The notes beneath the pieces are model-generated. The model saw only the letters and a program-made list of their open reading frames with translations, ran no database searches and was not told the DNA's origin. Both the position numbers and the translations under genes were made by a program. Below, piece by piece: positions 34,779 through 44,364 of a stretch of DNA of 64,000 nucleotides. How positions within the stretch are numbered: position 1 is the stretch's first letter; every line of letters begins with the position of its first letter. Source of the stretch: Alphaproteobacteria bacterium (GTDB taxonomy: Bacteria > Pseudomonadota > Alphaproteobacteria > UBA3830); assembly GCA_017649895.1 (NCBI GenBank), contig JAGCFW010000003.1:1-64000 (forward strand). Reading direction: 5' to 3'.

Positions 34779-37700
34779 TTAATACTCCCTGATTATTGCG
34801 TGGTTTACTAATTGAAATTCAGAAATTGTGACGAAATTTTTCTTCGTATTTACTGCCTCAATTTTATAAAACTTGTATGCTGTTTCTCCTTCTAAATCCC
34901 AAGTTTTGGTTTCGTTATGAGTCCAAGTAAGCGTACCGGAATCCAGAAGTTGTATATAATTTTCTCCGTCGTTTGAGCCATAAAGAATAAATGAGTCCGG
35001 CTCTTCGTTCGCAAATCCTCCCGTCATTTTCAGCATGTTAGCTTTCTTTGCTCTCGGTAGTTCGATTTGCAGCCAGCCGGACTGATTTCTTGTTGACCAC
35101 GAATCAGAGTCTGACACAACATTGTTGAAAGCCAAGTACGGGTAATAAACTCGTCCTCCAGAATAAGTATCACTTGCCGTTACAACGTATCCATCTTGAG
35201 AATTTGACGTCATTAACGGAACAAGTCGTTCGTATTTATTCAAGTCTTTTTTGTAATCCTTAACTATTCGACCGAACTTAAGAATACCTATAGCAACAGT
35301 GCTTCCTCCGTTATTTGCTGTAACATAAAGGCGATAGTATTGATATGAGTTTTCATTATCAAAATCAAATAACTTGGTTTCGTTTTGATTGAACCCTACA
35401 CCGGATTCAGAACTCAAAGCGTCCCAAGTCGTACCATCGTTCGAAGCCTGAATTGTAAAATCACGCGGAGCTTGGTTATAAGAACCGTCATTACGAGAAG
35501 TAATCTCAACAGCATTACACTCAACCGCTTCAGGAAACTTTATGCATATCCAATCGGGAGCGGATCCACTGGAAGACCATCTTGTATTAGCATTTTCATC
35601 AAAAGCATAAAAAGCCGCATGCCCTCCATCCCACTGAGAATTGGCGGAAACTTCATAACCATCTTGAGATGCGCTCAGCATCTTTGGGATGAAATTATCA
35701 ATTTTTCGTATTCCGTCCTCTGTTTTAAATAATCTCCAACGATATATTCTGCAATAATTAGCATCTTCCGTTTCGTGAATCGTAAGTTTGTAATATTTGT
35801 ATGCAGTCGTATTCTCAATGAAGTATTGCTCTCCATGACATCTGCGCAGAGTGTGTTCGTATTGCCTTTCAACTAACAGTGTCCATTCACTATCATCATT
35901 TGATCCTTCAATTTTGAACCATTTGGGAGCCAAATCCAAACGGTCATTACCATGCCCAAAATCAATAAAATCAACGACTTTTGCTTCAGGTAATTCATAT
36001 TTAATCCACCAATCTTGATTTTCATCACGAGAACTAAACTGAGCATACTGACCTAAATCATTGTTGGTAATATTGTAAAGATTTCCCCCATCAACTCCGA
36101 CATGAGAAGTCAGCTTGAATCCGTTAGTTGAATTAGTGAACATTCTCGGAGTTATTTTTCTCAACTCGAACAGTCGGTCATCTACATCATAACCGTAGAA
36201 TTTAATGCGGCCAAAATACATATTGTCGGAATGCCTGAAACGATAGTAGCGGTATAACCCCTTATTGTTCAGCTCTATGTTGTAGGTATCGCCCAATTTT
36301 TGATTTAAGACGCTGTACAACCTTATCCAATTAATACCGTCCTTAGACCCCTCGATATAAAAAAATCCAATAACCCAATCAGAACCAATTTTCGCGTTTA
36401 TTCTTTGAACATAAGTGGATCTCATAAACTCTGTTTGCAATATGCCGTAGCCATCAGAAGAGATATAACTCCAATACCAATTCCCATCCGGATTAAAGTA
36501 ATCACCGGCAGACCAAGCTCCATCCAAAATATTACATTTATAATTTTTCCCGATATCGTCTCCGCCGTTATAAACCGTAAGATATTTTTCCGGGTATTCG
36601 TCCTGTTCAACCATAGTTGCGTTCATAAAAGTTGTATTAAAATTCTTACTGAATCTTACGACTGTTTTTCCCGGAACTACCGCTGTGCATGGAACCTCCC
36701 ACATAATTAACTGCGAATCCGAAAATGAAATCACATGATTATCAGACGCATATAATTCGACATCAAAAGCTATATCATCCTGAGGAGTAATCAACGACCA
36801 GTCGAAAGTTATCACACTGTCTTCACTTATAAATAACCGATATCTTGCGCAATTCTCCTGAACAACAACAGTATTTCCGCTGCATACATTCAATCTGGCG
36901 GACTGATAAATGATCGGTTCAATATCTTCGGACAATTGAGCCAAACGCAATTCGCCGTTGCTTCCAACCATGAAATCATCACTTAATTTTACCGTGCCGA
37001 ATTCTTCACTCGTTGCTTGTTGATATTCCGGAACAGAGATAACACCTCTCGATACATCAATTCCATCACCGATTTTTACAAGACCTAATTCATCCCTTGA
37101 CGCCACACCGATTGTCGGGACAGATATAACTCCGTTTTCAACGTTAATACCCGAACCAACTTTTACACGTCCGAATTTTTCTTTGGACGCAAAATCATCA
37201 TCTTCGACATCGCCTTCAATTTCGTCCGTAAGTATGTAGCCGGAAAAGGAATCCGCAGTTACATCTTCGGTAATTTGTCTGGGCGATATTCCCACCCGCT
37301 GCACTTGTTCAGAATCGCAATCTATTTCGTCATTTATTCTAGAAAGAGTGTTGGACTCTCCGTTAACATCGGTATCATAAGTCCTAACTTTAAACGCCTT
37401 CGATAAAATTGCACGAGGATCAATCCACGCAGTATCGAAATTTTCGTCGCTCTTTTTTATGAGAATTTCGCCCTTTTTCCCGCCTTCGCCTCCGCCACCT
37501 TCAACTGTCGTGAATCCCGTACCGGCAGAATTAACTGTAATATATTTACGTGCCTCTAAATTCTGAAGTTCTGTGTTAACAATTCCGACTTTATCCTCAG
37601 GAATGCGCAACGCCCTGCTATTTATCGATTGAACATTTGTATCCATGTTGCCAATAGAAGTGTTGATCGATGAAATATCCTCATCAATCATCGAAATCGC

Positions 37701-37787
37701 GATTGCAATTCTTTCAACATCCTGGCTTGCGATATTGCTTGGATGAGGCAGAGGATAATTCTTATTCTCAGTGACTTGATCTACCAT
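34779..37787 (-). CDS. Tail fibre with discoidin-like domains, fibre 2
   Basis: 1002 residues, built like fibre 1. The N-terminus is helical (SQDVERIAIAISMIDEDISS), then come fibre repeats (FGRVKVGSGINVENGVISVP, LGLVKIGDGIDVSRGVISVP), then about five discoidin-like units with WWIKYELPEAK, GSNDDSEW, NARWSS-type loops (ENANTRWSSSG) and YKYYKLTI strands. The paralogues are conserved in the N-terminal and repeat parts but diverge in the sugar-binding units. That would allow two receptors to be recognised. Confidence 0.8.
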   Translation of the reverse strand: MVDQVTENKNYPLPHPSNIASQDVERIAIAISMIDEDISSINTSIGNMDTNVQSINSRALRIPEDKVGIVNTELQNLEARKYITVNSAGTGFTTVEGGGGEGGKKGEILIKKSDENFDTAWIDPRAILSKAFKVRTYDTDVNGESNTLSRINDEIDCDSEQVQRVGISPRQITEDVTADSFSGYILTDEIEGDVEDDDFASKEKFGRVKVGSGINVENGVISVPTIGVASRDELGLVKIGDGIDVSRGVISVPEYQQATSEEFGTVKLSDDFMVGSNGELRLAQLSEDIEPIIYQSARLNVCSGNTVVVQENCARYRLFISEDSVITFDWSLITPQDDIAFDVELYASDNHVISFSDSQLIMWEVPCTAVVPGKTVVRFSKNFNTTFMNATMVEQDEYPEKYLTVYNGGDDIGKNYKCNILDGAWSAGDYFNPDGNWYWSYISSDGYGILQTEFMRSTYVQRINAKIGSDWVIGFFYIEGSKDGINWIRLYSVLNQKLGDTYNIELNNKGLYRYYRFRHSDNMYFGRIKFYGYDVDDRLFELRKITPRMFTNSTNGFKLTSHVGVDGGNLYNITNNDLGQYAQFSSRDENQDWWIKYELPEAKVVDFIDFGHGNDRLDLAPKWFKIEGSNDDSEWTLLVERQYEHTLRRCHGEQYFIENTTAYKYYKLTIHETEDANYCRIYRWRLFKTEDGIRKIDNFIPKMLSASQDGYEVSANSQWDGGHAAFYAFDENANTRWSSSGSAPDWICIKFPEAVECNAVEITSRNDGSYNQAPRDFTIQASNDGTTWDALSSESGVGFNQNETKLFDFDNENSYQYYRLYVTANNGGSTVAIGILKFGRIVKDYKKDLNKYERLVPLMTSNSQDGYVVTASDTYSGGRVYYPYLAFNNVVSDSDSWSTRNQSGWLQIELPRAKKANMLKMTGGFANEEPDSFILYGSNDGENYIQLLDSGTLTWTHNETKTWDLEGETAYKFYKIEAVNTKKNFVTISEFQLVNHAIIREY

Positions 37788-37794
37788 CTGCAGC

Positions 37795-38979
37795 CTACAC
37801 AGTTGTTACCTTCAAATTCTTTACGTAAGGTCGGTACATCACATTTCCTTCCAGCACGAGTTTAATTCTTACCGTTGCTTGGTTGTAATTTTGGAGAATA
37901 TGCGTACGCTCTTCCAATCCGTCTCCAATCGGAGCTCCTTCAGTTAACGGAATTAATGTCCAAGTGGAATCCGGCTGTTGGAAATATACTTTCACCTGAG
38001 AATTTCCCGGTGTATATGCATCGTAAACTACACGAACCGTTGAGTTTGTTCCCGCAGAAATCGCGCGTGTTACGTAATCCGCCGAAGGTGCTACCTTTCC
38101 CAACAGCAACTGAATCCCTTTATAGACCAACGGCGAATGTTTCCTCGATCCCTTTAGTCTCACCTTCAAAGTACTGTTTCCCGTCATCTCTTCCTGCAGC
38201 GATACCGTGGATTCCTCCGCGATTACATTTTCCTTACCACCGGAATCCGTAACAACAAACTCAACATCCGTATCCGTCGAGACTCTCTCCACCTGACCTA
38301 AAATTAGAAGGTCAGTATGATCGTTCGCCTCAAATCCGCCTAAACCAATTTCGGAATTAGTCTCCGTAAACTTGCACGCTAACAACCTAAACGTTAGGTC
38401 CATATTTTGATGCGCGGTCCACGTACTTGCGTTGGATGATGATAACAAAACTCCTGTTTGATACGGCTGTTTCGTCACATATTTGCGATGAACCGAATCG
38501 TACTGCCCCAACTCGCTTATCGCTACGGCTGTCGTTGAATCGTCTGTAAGAACAACTATTGCATATTCCGTGTCTGATTCCAGCCAAACTGGCTTAAATG
38601 TAAATCTTGTTGCTGTCCCATTTGTTTTTATGCTGCTTGGATACAGGGTTGCTTGAGCGATAACATTTTTGTTCGGATATCCTACCGTTGTATCTCGAAT
38701 CTGTACAGTTACTCTGGAACTTCCTTTCGCTGTGAACCATAATTCAATTCCGCCGACATAGCGACCTTCGGTAAGAGAAAAAGTTTCAGCCAATGGATCA
38801 TAATACCTGCTTACTGTCGTAACTACTCGTCGAGTTTCCGTGGTCACCGAGTGAGAGCCGGTATAGGTCGCAGATCCCGTACTTCCCTGATCTCCGATAA
38901 TTTGCAGCGTTGCTGTTCCCGTCGGCTGATTTGCCGGTACAGTAAAAGTTCCGCTTTGAGTTGTTGATGCTTCTGCCAT
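37795..38979 (-). CDS. Tail/fibre structural protein
   Basis: 394 residues, beta-rich and low in cysteine. The N-terminus is threonine- and serine-rich (ATLQIIGDQGSTGSATYTG). A jelly-roll-like central part includes FSLTEGRYVGGIELWFTAKG and VTVQIRDTTVGYPNKNVIAQ, and the end reads TVRIKLVLEGNVMYRPYVKN. These blocks are shared with DUF4815-associated tail proteins in other phages. Sits between fibre 2 and the DUF4815 gene with 5-7 bp gaps, so it is part of the adsorption apparatus. Specific role unknown. Confidence 0.65.
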   Translation of the reverse strand: MAEASTTQSGTFTVPANQPTGTATLQIIGDQGSTGSATYTGSHSVTTETRRVVTTVSRYYDPLAETFSLTEGRYVGGIELWFTAKGSSRVTVQIRDTTVGYPNKNVIAQATLYPSSIKTNGTATRFTFKPVWLESDTEYAIVVLTDDSTTAVAISELGQYDSVHRKYVTKQPYQTGVLLSSSNASTWTAHQNMDLTFRLLACKFTETNSEIGLGGFEANDHTDLLILGQVERVSTDTDVEFVVTDSGGKENVIAEESTVSLQEEMTGNSTLKVRLKGSRKHSPLVYKGIQLLLGKVAPSADYVTRAISAGTNSTVRVVYDAYTPGNSQVKVYFQQPDSTWTLIPLTEGAPIGDGLEERTHILQNYNQATVRIKLVLEGNVMYRPYVKNLKVTTV

Positions 38980-38984
38980 TTTTT

Positions 38985-40943
38985 TTACGCTCCCGTGTTA
39001 GTGCTTGTGATATCTATCCCGTTGAACAAAATTTTCGACACTCTTTCTCCGGGCTTCAATCCCTCAACCGTAAACCGCTGAGTTGCCCTGCGCATATATT
39101 GTTTCTTGGTTGTATTGCTGGAAACCAAAGCATTTGTAGAAGACACCGCATACACATGCTCCCAACCTCTGCGATTGTAATTGTAATAATACTGCGTGAT
39201 TGGACTGAGCCACTGAGTCTGAACTTCCGTCCAGTTGTCGATATTCACCTTCAAAGTAACGTCTGCCGGTATCGGATCGAAGGCGTTATATGGATTGACT
39301 TTCATGTAACCTGTTCGTGTTTCCTGAGAAATTACCGGCTCGAGTTCATACGGCAGAGTCAGATCCTCTTCTTTCAAAAAATCCAATACTGTTATCGCGA
39401 CCGGCAACTGCAGGCTTTCATTTATAATCGCACCCGTTTGTTCGATTCCCTGATCTCTCATGTCATCGTCGTAAAACGGGTCAACAAAAACTCCCTTTTT
39501 GGTCGACGGATCAGTGGCGTTAGCATCTATTTTCAGATTCTGCTGTGCTACCAAATAATATAAATTATTAATCATGGTTTTTATCCATTCGATATCTGCC
39601 ATTGTCGTTACTCTCACGGCATTGTTGGTAATCACTGGCATGGAATCGCTTTCCCATGTCTGATGAATATTTGCTAAGATCAATTGTCCGCTCGGTGCTT
39701 TCGGAATTGACGGAGACCACGGATGTGCGAGGCCTTTCACCCTTCGAATTATTCCCTCAGAATCAATTGTTATTAAATCATATCTCGGCATCTTCCATGT
39801 GTAGGTCACCAAAACCATCGAACCATCTACAGCACCTGTAATATCAATACTCGTATCAGTCACATTAGTAGGAGTTACTTGCGTTCGATGGCGATAGGTA
39901 ATTTCATAGGTACTTCCCGGAGATGGTTCTGCTCCGGATAATGACCAGTCGACTTGGCCGGCGGTAAGTTTGTAATCAGTTCCCTTTATATATATTGTAT
40001 TGCCTTGTTTAATCTGAATAATATCCAACACCGCCGTTGAAGGAATCGGATCAAGTGCGCCGGAATAACTTCCGTGTGTTAAATTAACTCTTTTTTCTGC
40101 GGTAACATCAACAGTTATAACTTCATCCAGAGGTGTATAGTTCAGATGTATTGTCATTTTCCCCAGAGCATCAGGTTCAAAAATGTAGGGGTCTGATTCT
40201 ACTCTTTGAACGTCATATTCGTTTTGAAAAACTGATCTCGAAGAATGAGGTAAGCCAACCTCTTGGCCGTTTACGTGAGCTTTTCCTTCATTTACCGAAA
40301 AAATCTGCTCTTCATTATCTGCCGTTAAACAGGTTACCTCCATGCCGTTGACTACGTATGAGCCATTGCTCTCGTTATCGTATCTTGCAAGCGCGGTGCT
40401 GACTGAATCCAACTGAGGCGCAGGAGCTTTTTGAACCAATACTCCTTTTTCGACATTATATATTGTATAGAATTTCCCGGCTTCTTCATTATCACTAGTG
40501 ATACCTTCTGCCTGATATCCCCAGTTGGTTATATATTGTAATCTCGCAGCACCGGCTTCTTGGTAATTCCTTGTGCCAACTGCCGGATCTCTCAACTCGG
40601 GATCCTCCAACTCAGTCAGCGTTTGTTCTTTATAATAAATACCAATTCTTACTGAAATATCAGTCGGTATTACAAAACTTCCTTCGTGTACATCTCGAAT
40701 TGCTCCGTCAAGATAGACTTTTCCTTTTTCTAATGTGACCGAGCCGTCGTCGATGATACATTCGCATCCACTAATCACATCTCCATCCGCAAACAGAGCA
40801 TCTCCGATTCTTTTTATGGCATCACTTGCGTAATCCTGAATTTCGTTTAGCTCAGCCGATTGAAGTCCTTTTCCCGCTAAAAACAGGGATTTTATGTACT
40901 TCTTTTCAGAATTAAATCGATCGTAATATCCCGATAATGTCAT
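38985..40943 (-). CDS. DUF4815 phage tail protein
   Basis: 652 residues when started at MTLSGYYDRFNSEKKYIKSL, where AAGGAGGAAAAG is perfectly placed; the longer frame from 40970 is not needed. The N-terminal YYDRFxxxKxY, FLAGKGLQSAELNEIQ and the VSGCECIIDDG-type block are typical of DUF4815. The end has GLKPGERVSKILFNGIDI. Large proteins of this family sit at the baseplate edge in phages with elaborate fibres, probably linking fibres to baseplate. Confidence 0.8.
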   Translation of the reverse strand: MTLSGYYDRFNSEKKYIKSLFLAGKGLQSAELNEIQDYASDAIKRIGDALFADGDVISGCECIIDDGSVTLEKGKVYLDGAIRDVHEGSFVIPTDISVRIGIYYKEQTLTELEDPELRDPAVGTRNYQEAGAARLQYITNWGYQAEGITSDNEEAGKFYTIYNVEKGVLVQKAPAPQLDSVSTALARYDNESNGSYVVNGMEVTCLTADNEEQIFSVNEGKAHVNGQEVGLPHSSRSVFQNEYDVQRVESDPYIFEPDALGKMTIHLNYTPLDEVITVDVTAEKRVNLTHGSYSGALDPIPSTAVLDIIQIKQGNTIYIKGTDYKLTAGQVDWSLSGAEPSPGSTYEITYRHRTQVTPTNVTDTSIDITGAVDGSMVLVTYTWKMPRYDLITIDSEGIIRRVKGLAHPWSPSIPKAPSGQLILANIHQTWESDSMPVITNNAVRVTTMADIEWIKTMINNLYYLVAQQNLKIDANATDPSTKKGVFVDPFYDDDMRDQGIEQTGAIINESLQLPVAITVLDFLKEEDLTLPYELEPVISQETRTGYMKVNPYNAFDPIPADVTLKVNIDNWTEVQTQWLSPITQYYYNYNRRGWEHVYAVSSTNALVSSNTTKKQYMRRATQRFTVEGLKPGERVSKILFNGIDITSTNTGA

Positions 40944-40953
40944 CTTTTCCTCC

Positions 40954-41436
40954 TTACAGCGACAGTACAAATGCGCAGTTGTATCTCGTATCTCCCGTTC
41001 GAATAATCGGAACTGTGTTTTCCAACATCAGAAGCTCTCCTTGATCCTCTATCTCAGTTGGAAGAAAGTATTTCTGACCGATCGGCAGGTCATCATTTGT
41101 TACGGTATTTAGAAATAACCCGAACTCTCTCACCGTGTATCCGTTGCCGTCTGAAAAATCAAATTCTGCTGAAATATATAAATTATTCGTTGGAGTTTGA
41201 GATATTGTCCAACGTCCCGAGGGTGTTACTAAGTCTCCTTGATCATCTGCGTTTACGAATTGAACATTGTCGATCACTCTTCGTCCGATTTCTCGAAACA
41301 GTGCCGTCTGAGTGGGATTTTCATTCACCTTTGTCGTAATTTCATCGCTTTCGCCTTGTCCCCAAGCTATAAACAACGGACATTGCTTGATACTCCGAGC
41401 CATTCCCGCTCTTCCTGAAATTGTTACTATCGCCAT
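40954..41436 (-). CDS. Baseplate-distal tail protein
   Basis: 160 residues, FIAWGQGESDEITTKVNENP, then ISAEFDFSDGNGYTVREFGL and TGDTRYNCAFVLSL. The REFGLF block recalls the N-terminal (collar-like) domains of P2 gpH-type fibre proteins. The rest of a fibre is missing, so it may be an adaptor. Located between gene I and the DUF4815 gene. Confidence 0.6.
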   Translation of the reverse strand: MAIVTISGRAGMARSIKQCPLFIAWGQGESDEITTKVNENPTQTALFREIGRRVIDNVQFVNADDQGDLVTPSGRWTISQTPTNNLYISAEFDFSDGNGYTVREFGLFLNTVTNDDLPIGQKYFLPTEIEDQGELLMLENTVPIIRTGDTRYNCAFVLSL

Positions 41437-41439
41437 GCT

Positions 41440-42654
41440 TTACTCCACCATCTTGCTGTAATTACTTTGTTGATTCCACGGCACATCGAAATGTCTGTGG
41501 TCGTGCCATGTGTTGTTGCCTCTGTATTGCCCATTTATTCCATGAAACACCTTATCAGTCTTTGATACTTGCGAATCCAATTCCGATTCGTAGACAGAAT
41601 TCGCAGTATAAGTAACGTTCGTTGTTCCTGTTTCATAGTTGTAGGTTCCGTCGAAAATCACATCTTCAAATCTGCGAATATCTATCATTACATTGTCAGG
41701 CCTGATCGCAGTTTCGGACAGATAACTGAAGCCAAGAATGAATTTTGAGTCGTTTTTGTTTTCGTAACTTCCCGAAAAACAGCTTTGTCCGTCTTCCAAA
41801 ACAGAATCCGACAGCACAATCATTGCTCTTGAAAACGTGTTAAGTCTGATTAAGTAATCAGGAACGTTTCCTATCGGCTCCGCGTTTTGAGCTACCTTAT
41901 TCGCTCTGTATATATTGTGTTCGGTAAGCTGTCCGAAGTTCGTATCGTCCAAGACTCCGAAGCTCAATTTGAAGGTATCTTCGATTTTCGCAAAGCTAAA
42001 TTTGGCTGCGAAGTTGAACTTGTTTATGTTGTAGTTCCCAAATGATGCATCACATCTAAGCTTCTTTCCGAAGGATAATTTTAACGCGCCGTTGTAAATT
42101 CCCGAATGATCAGAAAGTAAATCACCCCAACTGGAACCGTCCAGCACAAACCGTCTGATATCGTAGTCATTGTTGTACATTCGAGTCAGCCGAGATCGTA
42201 CTGGAGCAGCAAGTTTAGCAGTTTCCACAATTTTATCGATCAAGGTGCCGTCGGGTATTTCATCGAATCCAACTTGAAATTCCGAAAAATGCCTACCGAC
42301 TTCCTCTTCTTCAATCTTGATATTTGTTAAGCCATACCAAGAAAGTACTTGCCGAAGAGAATACGGAGTACCAGCCATTCTGTGGAATTTAAGACCCTCG
42401 ATAATCCTTTGTTTAAAGTCATCGACATTTATTTGAGCTAAAGAATATTCCCAGCTCAAAGTCAGATTGAGATTGCCCGCCGCCTTGGTTTTAAATCCGG
42501 ACAGAATAGTCGGATTCACATTGTAAACAATCGCTTGCTCAAGGGCTTTTTCTAATTCTGTCGAATTACCTGGCAGCAGGGTGACCCTGCACTCAGTATT
42601 ACGCTGCGGCAGAAAGTTTCTGCACCCTGTATTACGCTGCGCTAGCTCATTCAT
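41440..42654 (-). CDS. Baseplate/tail protein I (P2 gpI-like) with repeat insertion near the N-terminus
   Basis: 404 residues from the ATG at 42654, which overlaps the gene J stop as ATGA. LLPGNSTELEKALEQAI, then FKTKAAGNLNLTLSWEYSLA, FHRMAGTPYSLRQVLSWYGL and DYDIRRF are gpI blocks. Between MNEL and LLPGNST lie about 21 extra residues with the duplicated phrase QRNTGCR/QRNTECR, encoded by two tandem 33-bp repeat units. The C-terminal ~180 residues (from FVLDGSSWGDLLSD) are a phage-specific extension beyond the P2 protein length of about 176. Confidence 0.8.
   Translation of the reverse strand: MNELAQRNTGCRNFLPQRNTECRVTLLPGNSTELEKALEQAIVYNVNPTILSGFKTKAAGNLNLTLSWEYSLAQINVDDFKQRIIEGLKFHRMAGTPYSLRQVLSWYGLTNIKIEEEEVGRHFSEFQVGFDEIPDGTLIDKIVETAKLAAPVRSRLTRMYNNDYDIRRFVLDGSSWGDLLSDHSGIYNGALKLSFGKKLRCDASFGNYNINKFNFAAKFSFAKIEDTFKLSFGVLDDTNFGQLTEHNIYRANKVAQNAEPIGNVPDYLIRLNTFSRAMIVLSDSVLEDGQSCFSGSYENKNDSKFILGFSYLSETAIRPDNVMIDIRRFEDVIFDGTYNYETGTTNVTYTANSVYESELDSQVSKTDKVFHGINGQYRGNNTWHDHRHFDVPWNQQSNYSKMVE
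42576..42641 (-). repeat. Two tandem 33-bp palindromic repeat units inside gene I (copies E, F)
   Basis: Each unit, on the minus strand, has a head GCAGCGTAATACxGxGT of about 18 bp followed by a perfect 15-bp palindrome with seven-base arms: GCAGAAACTTTCTGC in E (42609-42641) and GCAGGGTCACCCTGC in F (42576-42608). Heads agree while palindromes differ but stay self-complementary. They are read in frame as QRNTGCRNFLP and QRNTECRVTLLP. Confidence 0.75.
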
Positions 42655-43466
42655 ACTGATAACTCCATTTCCAGCAAACGGGCACATTCTGTCTCTGATA
42701 CTGAAATATCAGTCATCGGTGTTAGCAACTGCACATCTTTTACTCCGTCAAGAAACAAATTTGAGATAATCCAGCTCCGCGAAATTGAAACTCCCATGCT
42801 CGCGATTTTTGCAAAAGCTTTTCTGAATGATGTTTTGATCGTGCTTAAAAATTCTATTGGAGTAGATGACATCAAACTGATTTTCGCTCTCACATCAATA
42901 TCGATTAAATTACAAGGAATGACTTGAACTGTATCCGTCAGCATTCGAATATCATCTCGTTGCATATAATTATTGACGGATTCAAGCAGATCATCCGAAA
43001 CAACTCCGTTGTTTTCTTTCGAAAGAATCGAAATTCTCACCAAGCCCGGCTCAGGTGAGTCTGCATTGGCTTCTTTCACTCTCGTATCAGCATTTAGCGC
43101 ATGAAATATATAAGCCGCCTTACTACCAGCCGTTGACCAACCTTCGATTTTCGCTTTCGTTCTTTTCCTCAATTCATCGTCGGTTTCGTTTTCCTTTCTT
43201 TCGATTCCGTAGAGTACAGCTAAATTATCAAGATCACTTCCTGTCGCGAAAGCCAGCAAATTAGATTTTGCGACCTGATTAATCCTTTGACGCAGCAATA
43301 ATTCTCTGTAAGCCGCGACTTCGAACAGTTTAATAATCGGGTCACTCTCAAGGTAAGCGGTAAACTCGTTGTTGATTTCAACGAATCGGTCTTTTATTTG
43401 GTTTATAATCTCAGAAAAGCTTAACTCTTCTATAATTTGAGGCGTTTCCAAGTCAGATAAGTTCAT
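42651..43466 (-). CDS. Baseplate assembly protein J (P2 gpJ-like)
   Basis: 271 residues. LETPQIIEELSFSEIINQIK, FEVAAYRELLLRQRINQVAK, LDNLAVLYGIER, then LPEPGLVRISIL-type (SPEPGLVRISILSKENNG) and ARLLEMELSV mark the baseplate J family, whose wedges surround the hub. It overlaps W (4 bp) and I (ATGA). Confidence 0.92.
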   Translation of the reverse strand: MNLSDLETPQIIEELSFSEIINQIKDRFVEINNEFTAYLESDPIIKLFEVAAYRELLLRQRINQVAKSNLLAFATGSDLDNLAVLYGIERKENETDDELRKRTKAKIEGWSTAGSKAAYIFHALNADTRVKEANADSPEPGLVRISILSKENNGVVSDDLLESVNNYMQRDDIRMLTDTVQVIPCNLIDIDVRAKISLMSSTPIEFLSTIKTSFRKAFAKIASMGVSISRSWIISNLFLDGVKDVQLLTPMTDISVSETECARLLEMELSV

Positions 43467-43798
43467 ATCACCAAATTCTCCAAAACGATTTTTTCTTGGG
43501 TAATCAGATACTTTCCGCTCAGCGACAGAGTTATTTTCCCCTCTTTGATCGAATTGATCGTAATTTTTTCCAACTTAAATCTCGGCTCCCATTTGTCTAT
43601 GGCTTCGGCTACCGCGGCGTAGATTCTGGGAATTAATTCCCGATTTACAGGTTGATCGACCAACTCAAATAGGTGCGAACCATAATCTCGGCACATCACT
43701 CTTGAGCCTATCGGAGTGGTTAATATATTAACCAAAGATTGCTTTAAATGCTCTAAATCGCTCAAATATTGTCCGTTTTCACTGCTAACACCCTTCAT
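43463..43798 (-). CDS. Baseplate wedge protein W (gp25-like)
   Basis: 111 residues from the ATG at 43798, where GGAGGGCTCCG gives good spacing and the ATG overlaps the V stop. An in-frame ATG 24 bases upstream is less likely. SDLEHLKQSLVNILTTPIGS and RVMCRDYGSHLFELVDQP are diagnostic of gpW/T4 gp25 wedge proteins. Confidence 0.9.
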   Translation of the reverse strand: MKGVSSENGQYLSDLEHLKQSLVNILTTPIGSRVMCRDYGSHLFELVDQPVNRELIPRIYAAVAEAIDKWEPRFKLEKITINSIKEGKITLSLSGKYLITQEKIVLENLVI

Positions 43799-44364
43799 CG
43801 GAGCCCTCCGCTGCATTTGCACAAAGGAGGACTGGTCGTAATCGAACCTGAACTGAGAGAAATATTTGAAGAAGAGATATCAATACTCGATGCTCCGTTG
43901 CTCAAACTGATTGAATTTTCGCCCAAACTAATCGTTGAGTTTCCGACTTTCAGCGTAATTCCGTGGTCATCTAATGATATTACGCACTTTTCGCTGATAA
44001 ACTTCAATCCCTTGGAAAATGAGGCTTCGTAATTTTCTGAACCATTTAGTTTCACGTTTTTGTCGGTCGTTAGGCTCAAATTATTCACGTTTTCCGGAAC
44101 TTTGTATGTGTCGTAATGAATTGATCTCAATACAAAAGCCTGAGCCATCTCTCCGTAAGGCGCAAATACCGCAACTTGCTCTCCCTCTGAGATCGGAAGC
44201 CATAACGAAGTGTTTCCCGCGTTCGAAACTATAGGCAGCCAGCCTGTTTTTACTCGACCGATTTCTACTCGAACTTGATCTCCGTCAATTTCAGCGATTT
44301 TGCCCAGCCTAATTATGTTGGCCAACTTCCTTACGACCTCCGAAAATGCAAAACTGTTATCCAT
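43795..44364 (-). CDS. Baseplate assembly protein V / spike (P2 gpV-like)
   Basis: 189 residues. IRLGKIAEIDGDQVRVEIGR, the OB-fold block WLPIVSNAGNTSLWLPISEG, EQVAVFAPYGEMAQAFVL, and a repetitive beta-helix end rich in S, I and L (SISLSNGASSIDISSSNISL) match gpV spikes, whose needle pierces the outer membrane. The end PPLCKCSGGLR has a CxC motif, unlike the usual HxH iron-binding tip. Confidence 0.9.
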   Translation of the reverse strand: MDNSFAFSEVVRKLANIIRLGKIAEIDGDQVRVEIGRVKTGWLPIVSNAGNTSLWLPISEGEQVAVFAPYGEMAQAFVLRSIHYDTYKVPENVNNLSLTTDKNVKLNGSENYEASFSKGLKFISEKCVISLDDHGITLKVGNSTISLGENSISLSNGASSIDISSSNISLSSGSITTSPPLCKCSGGLR

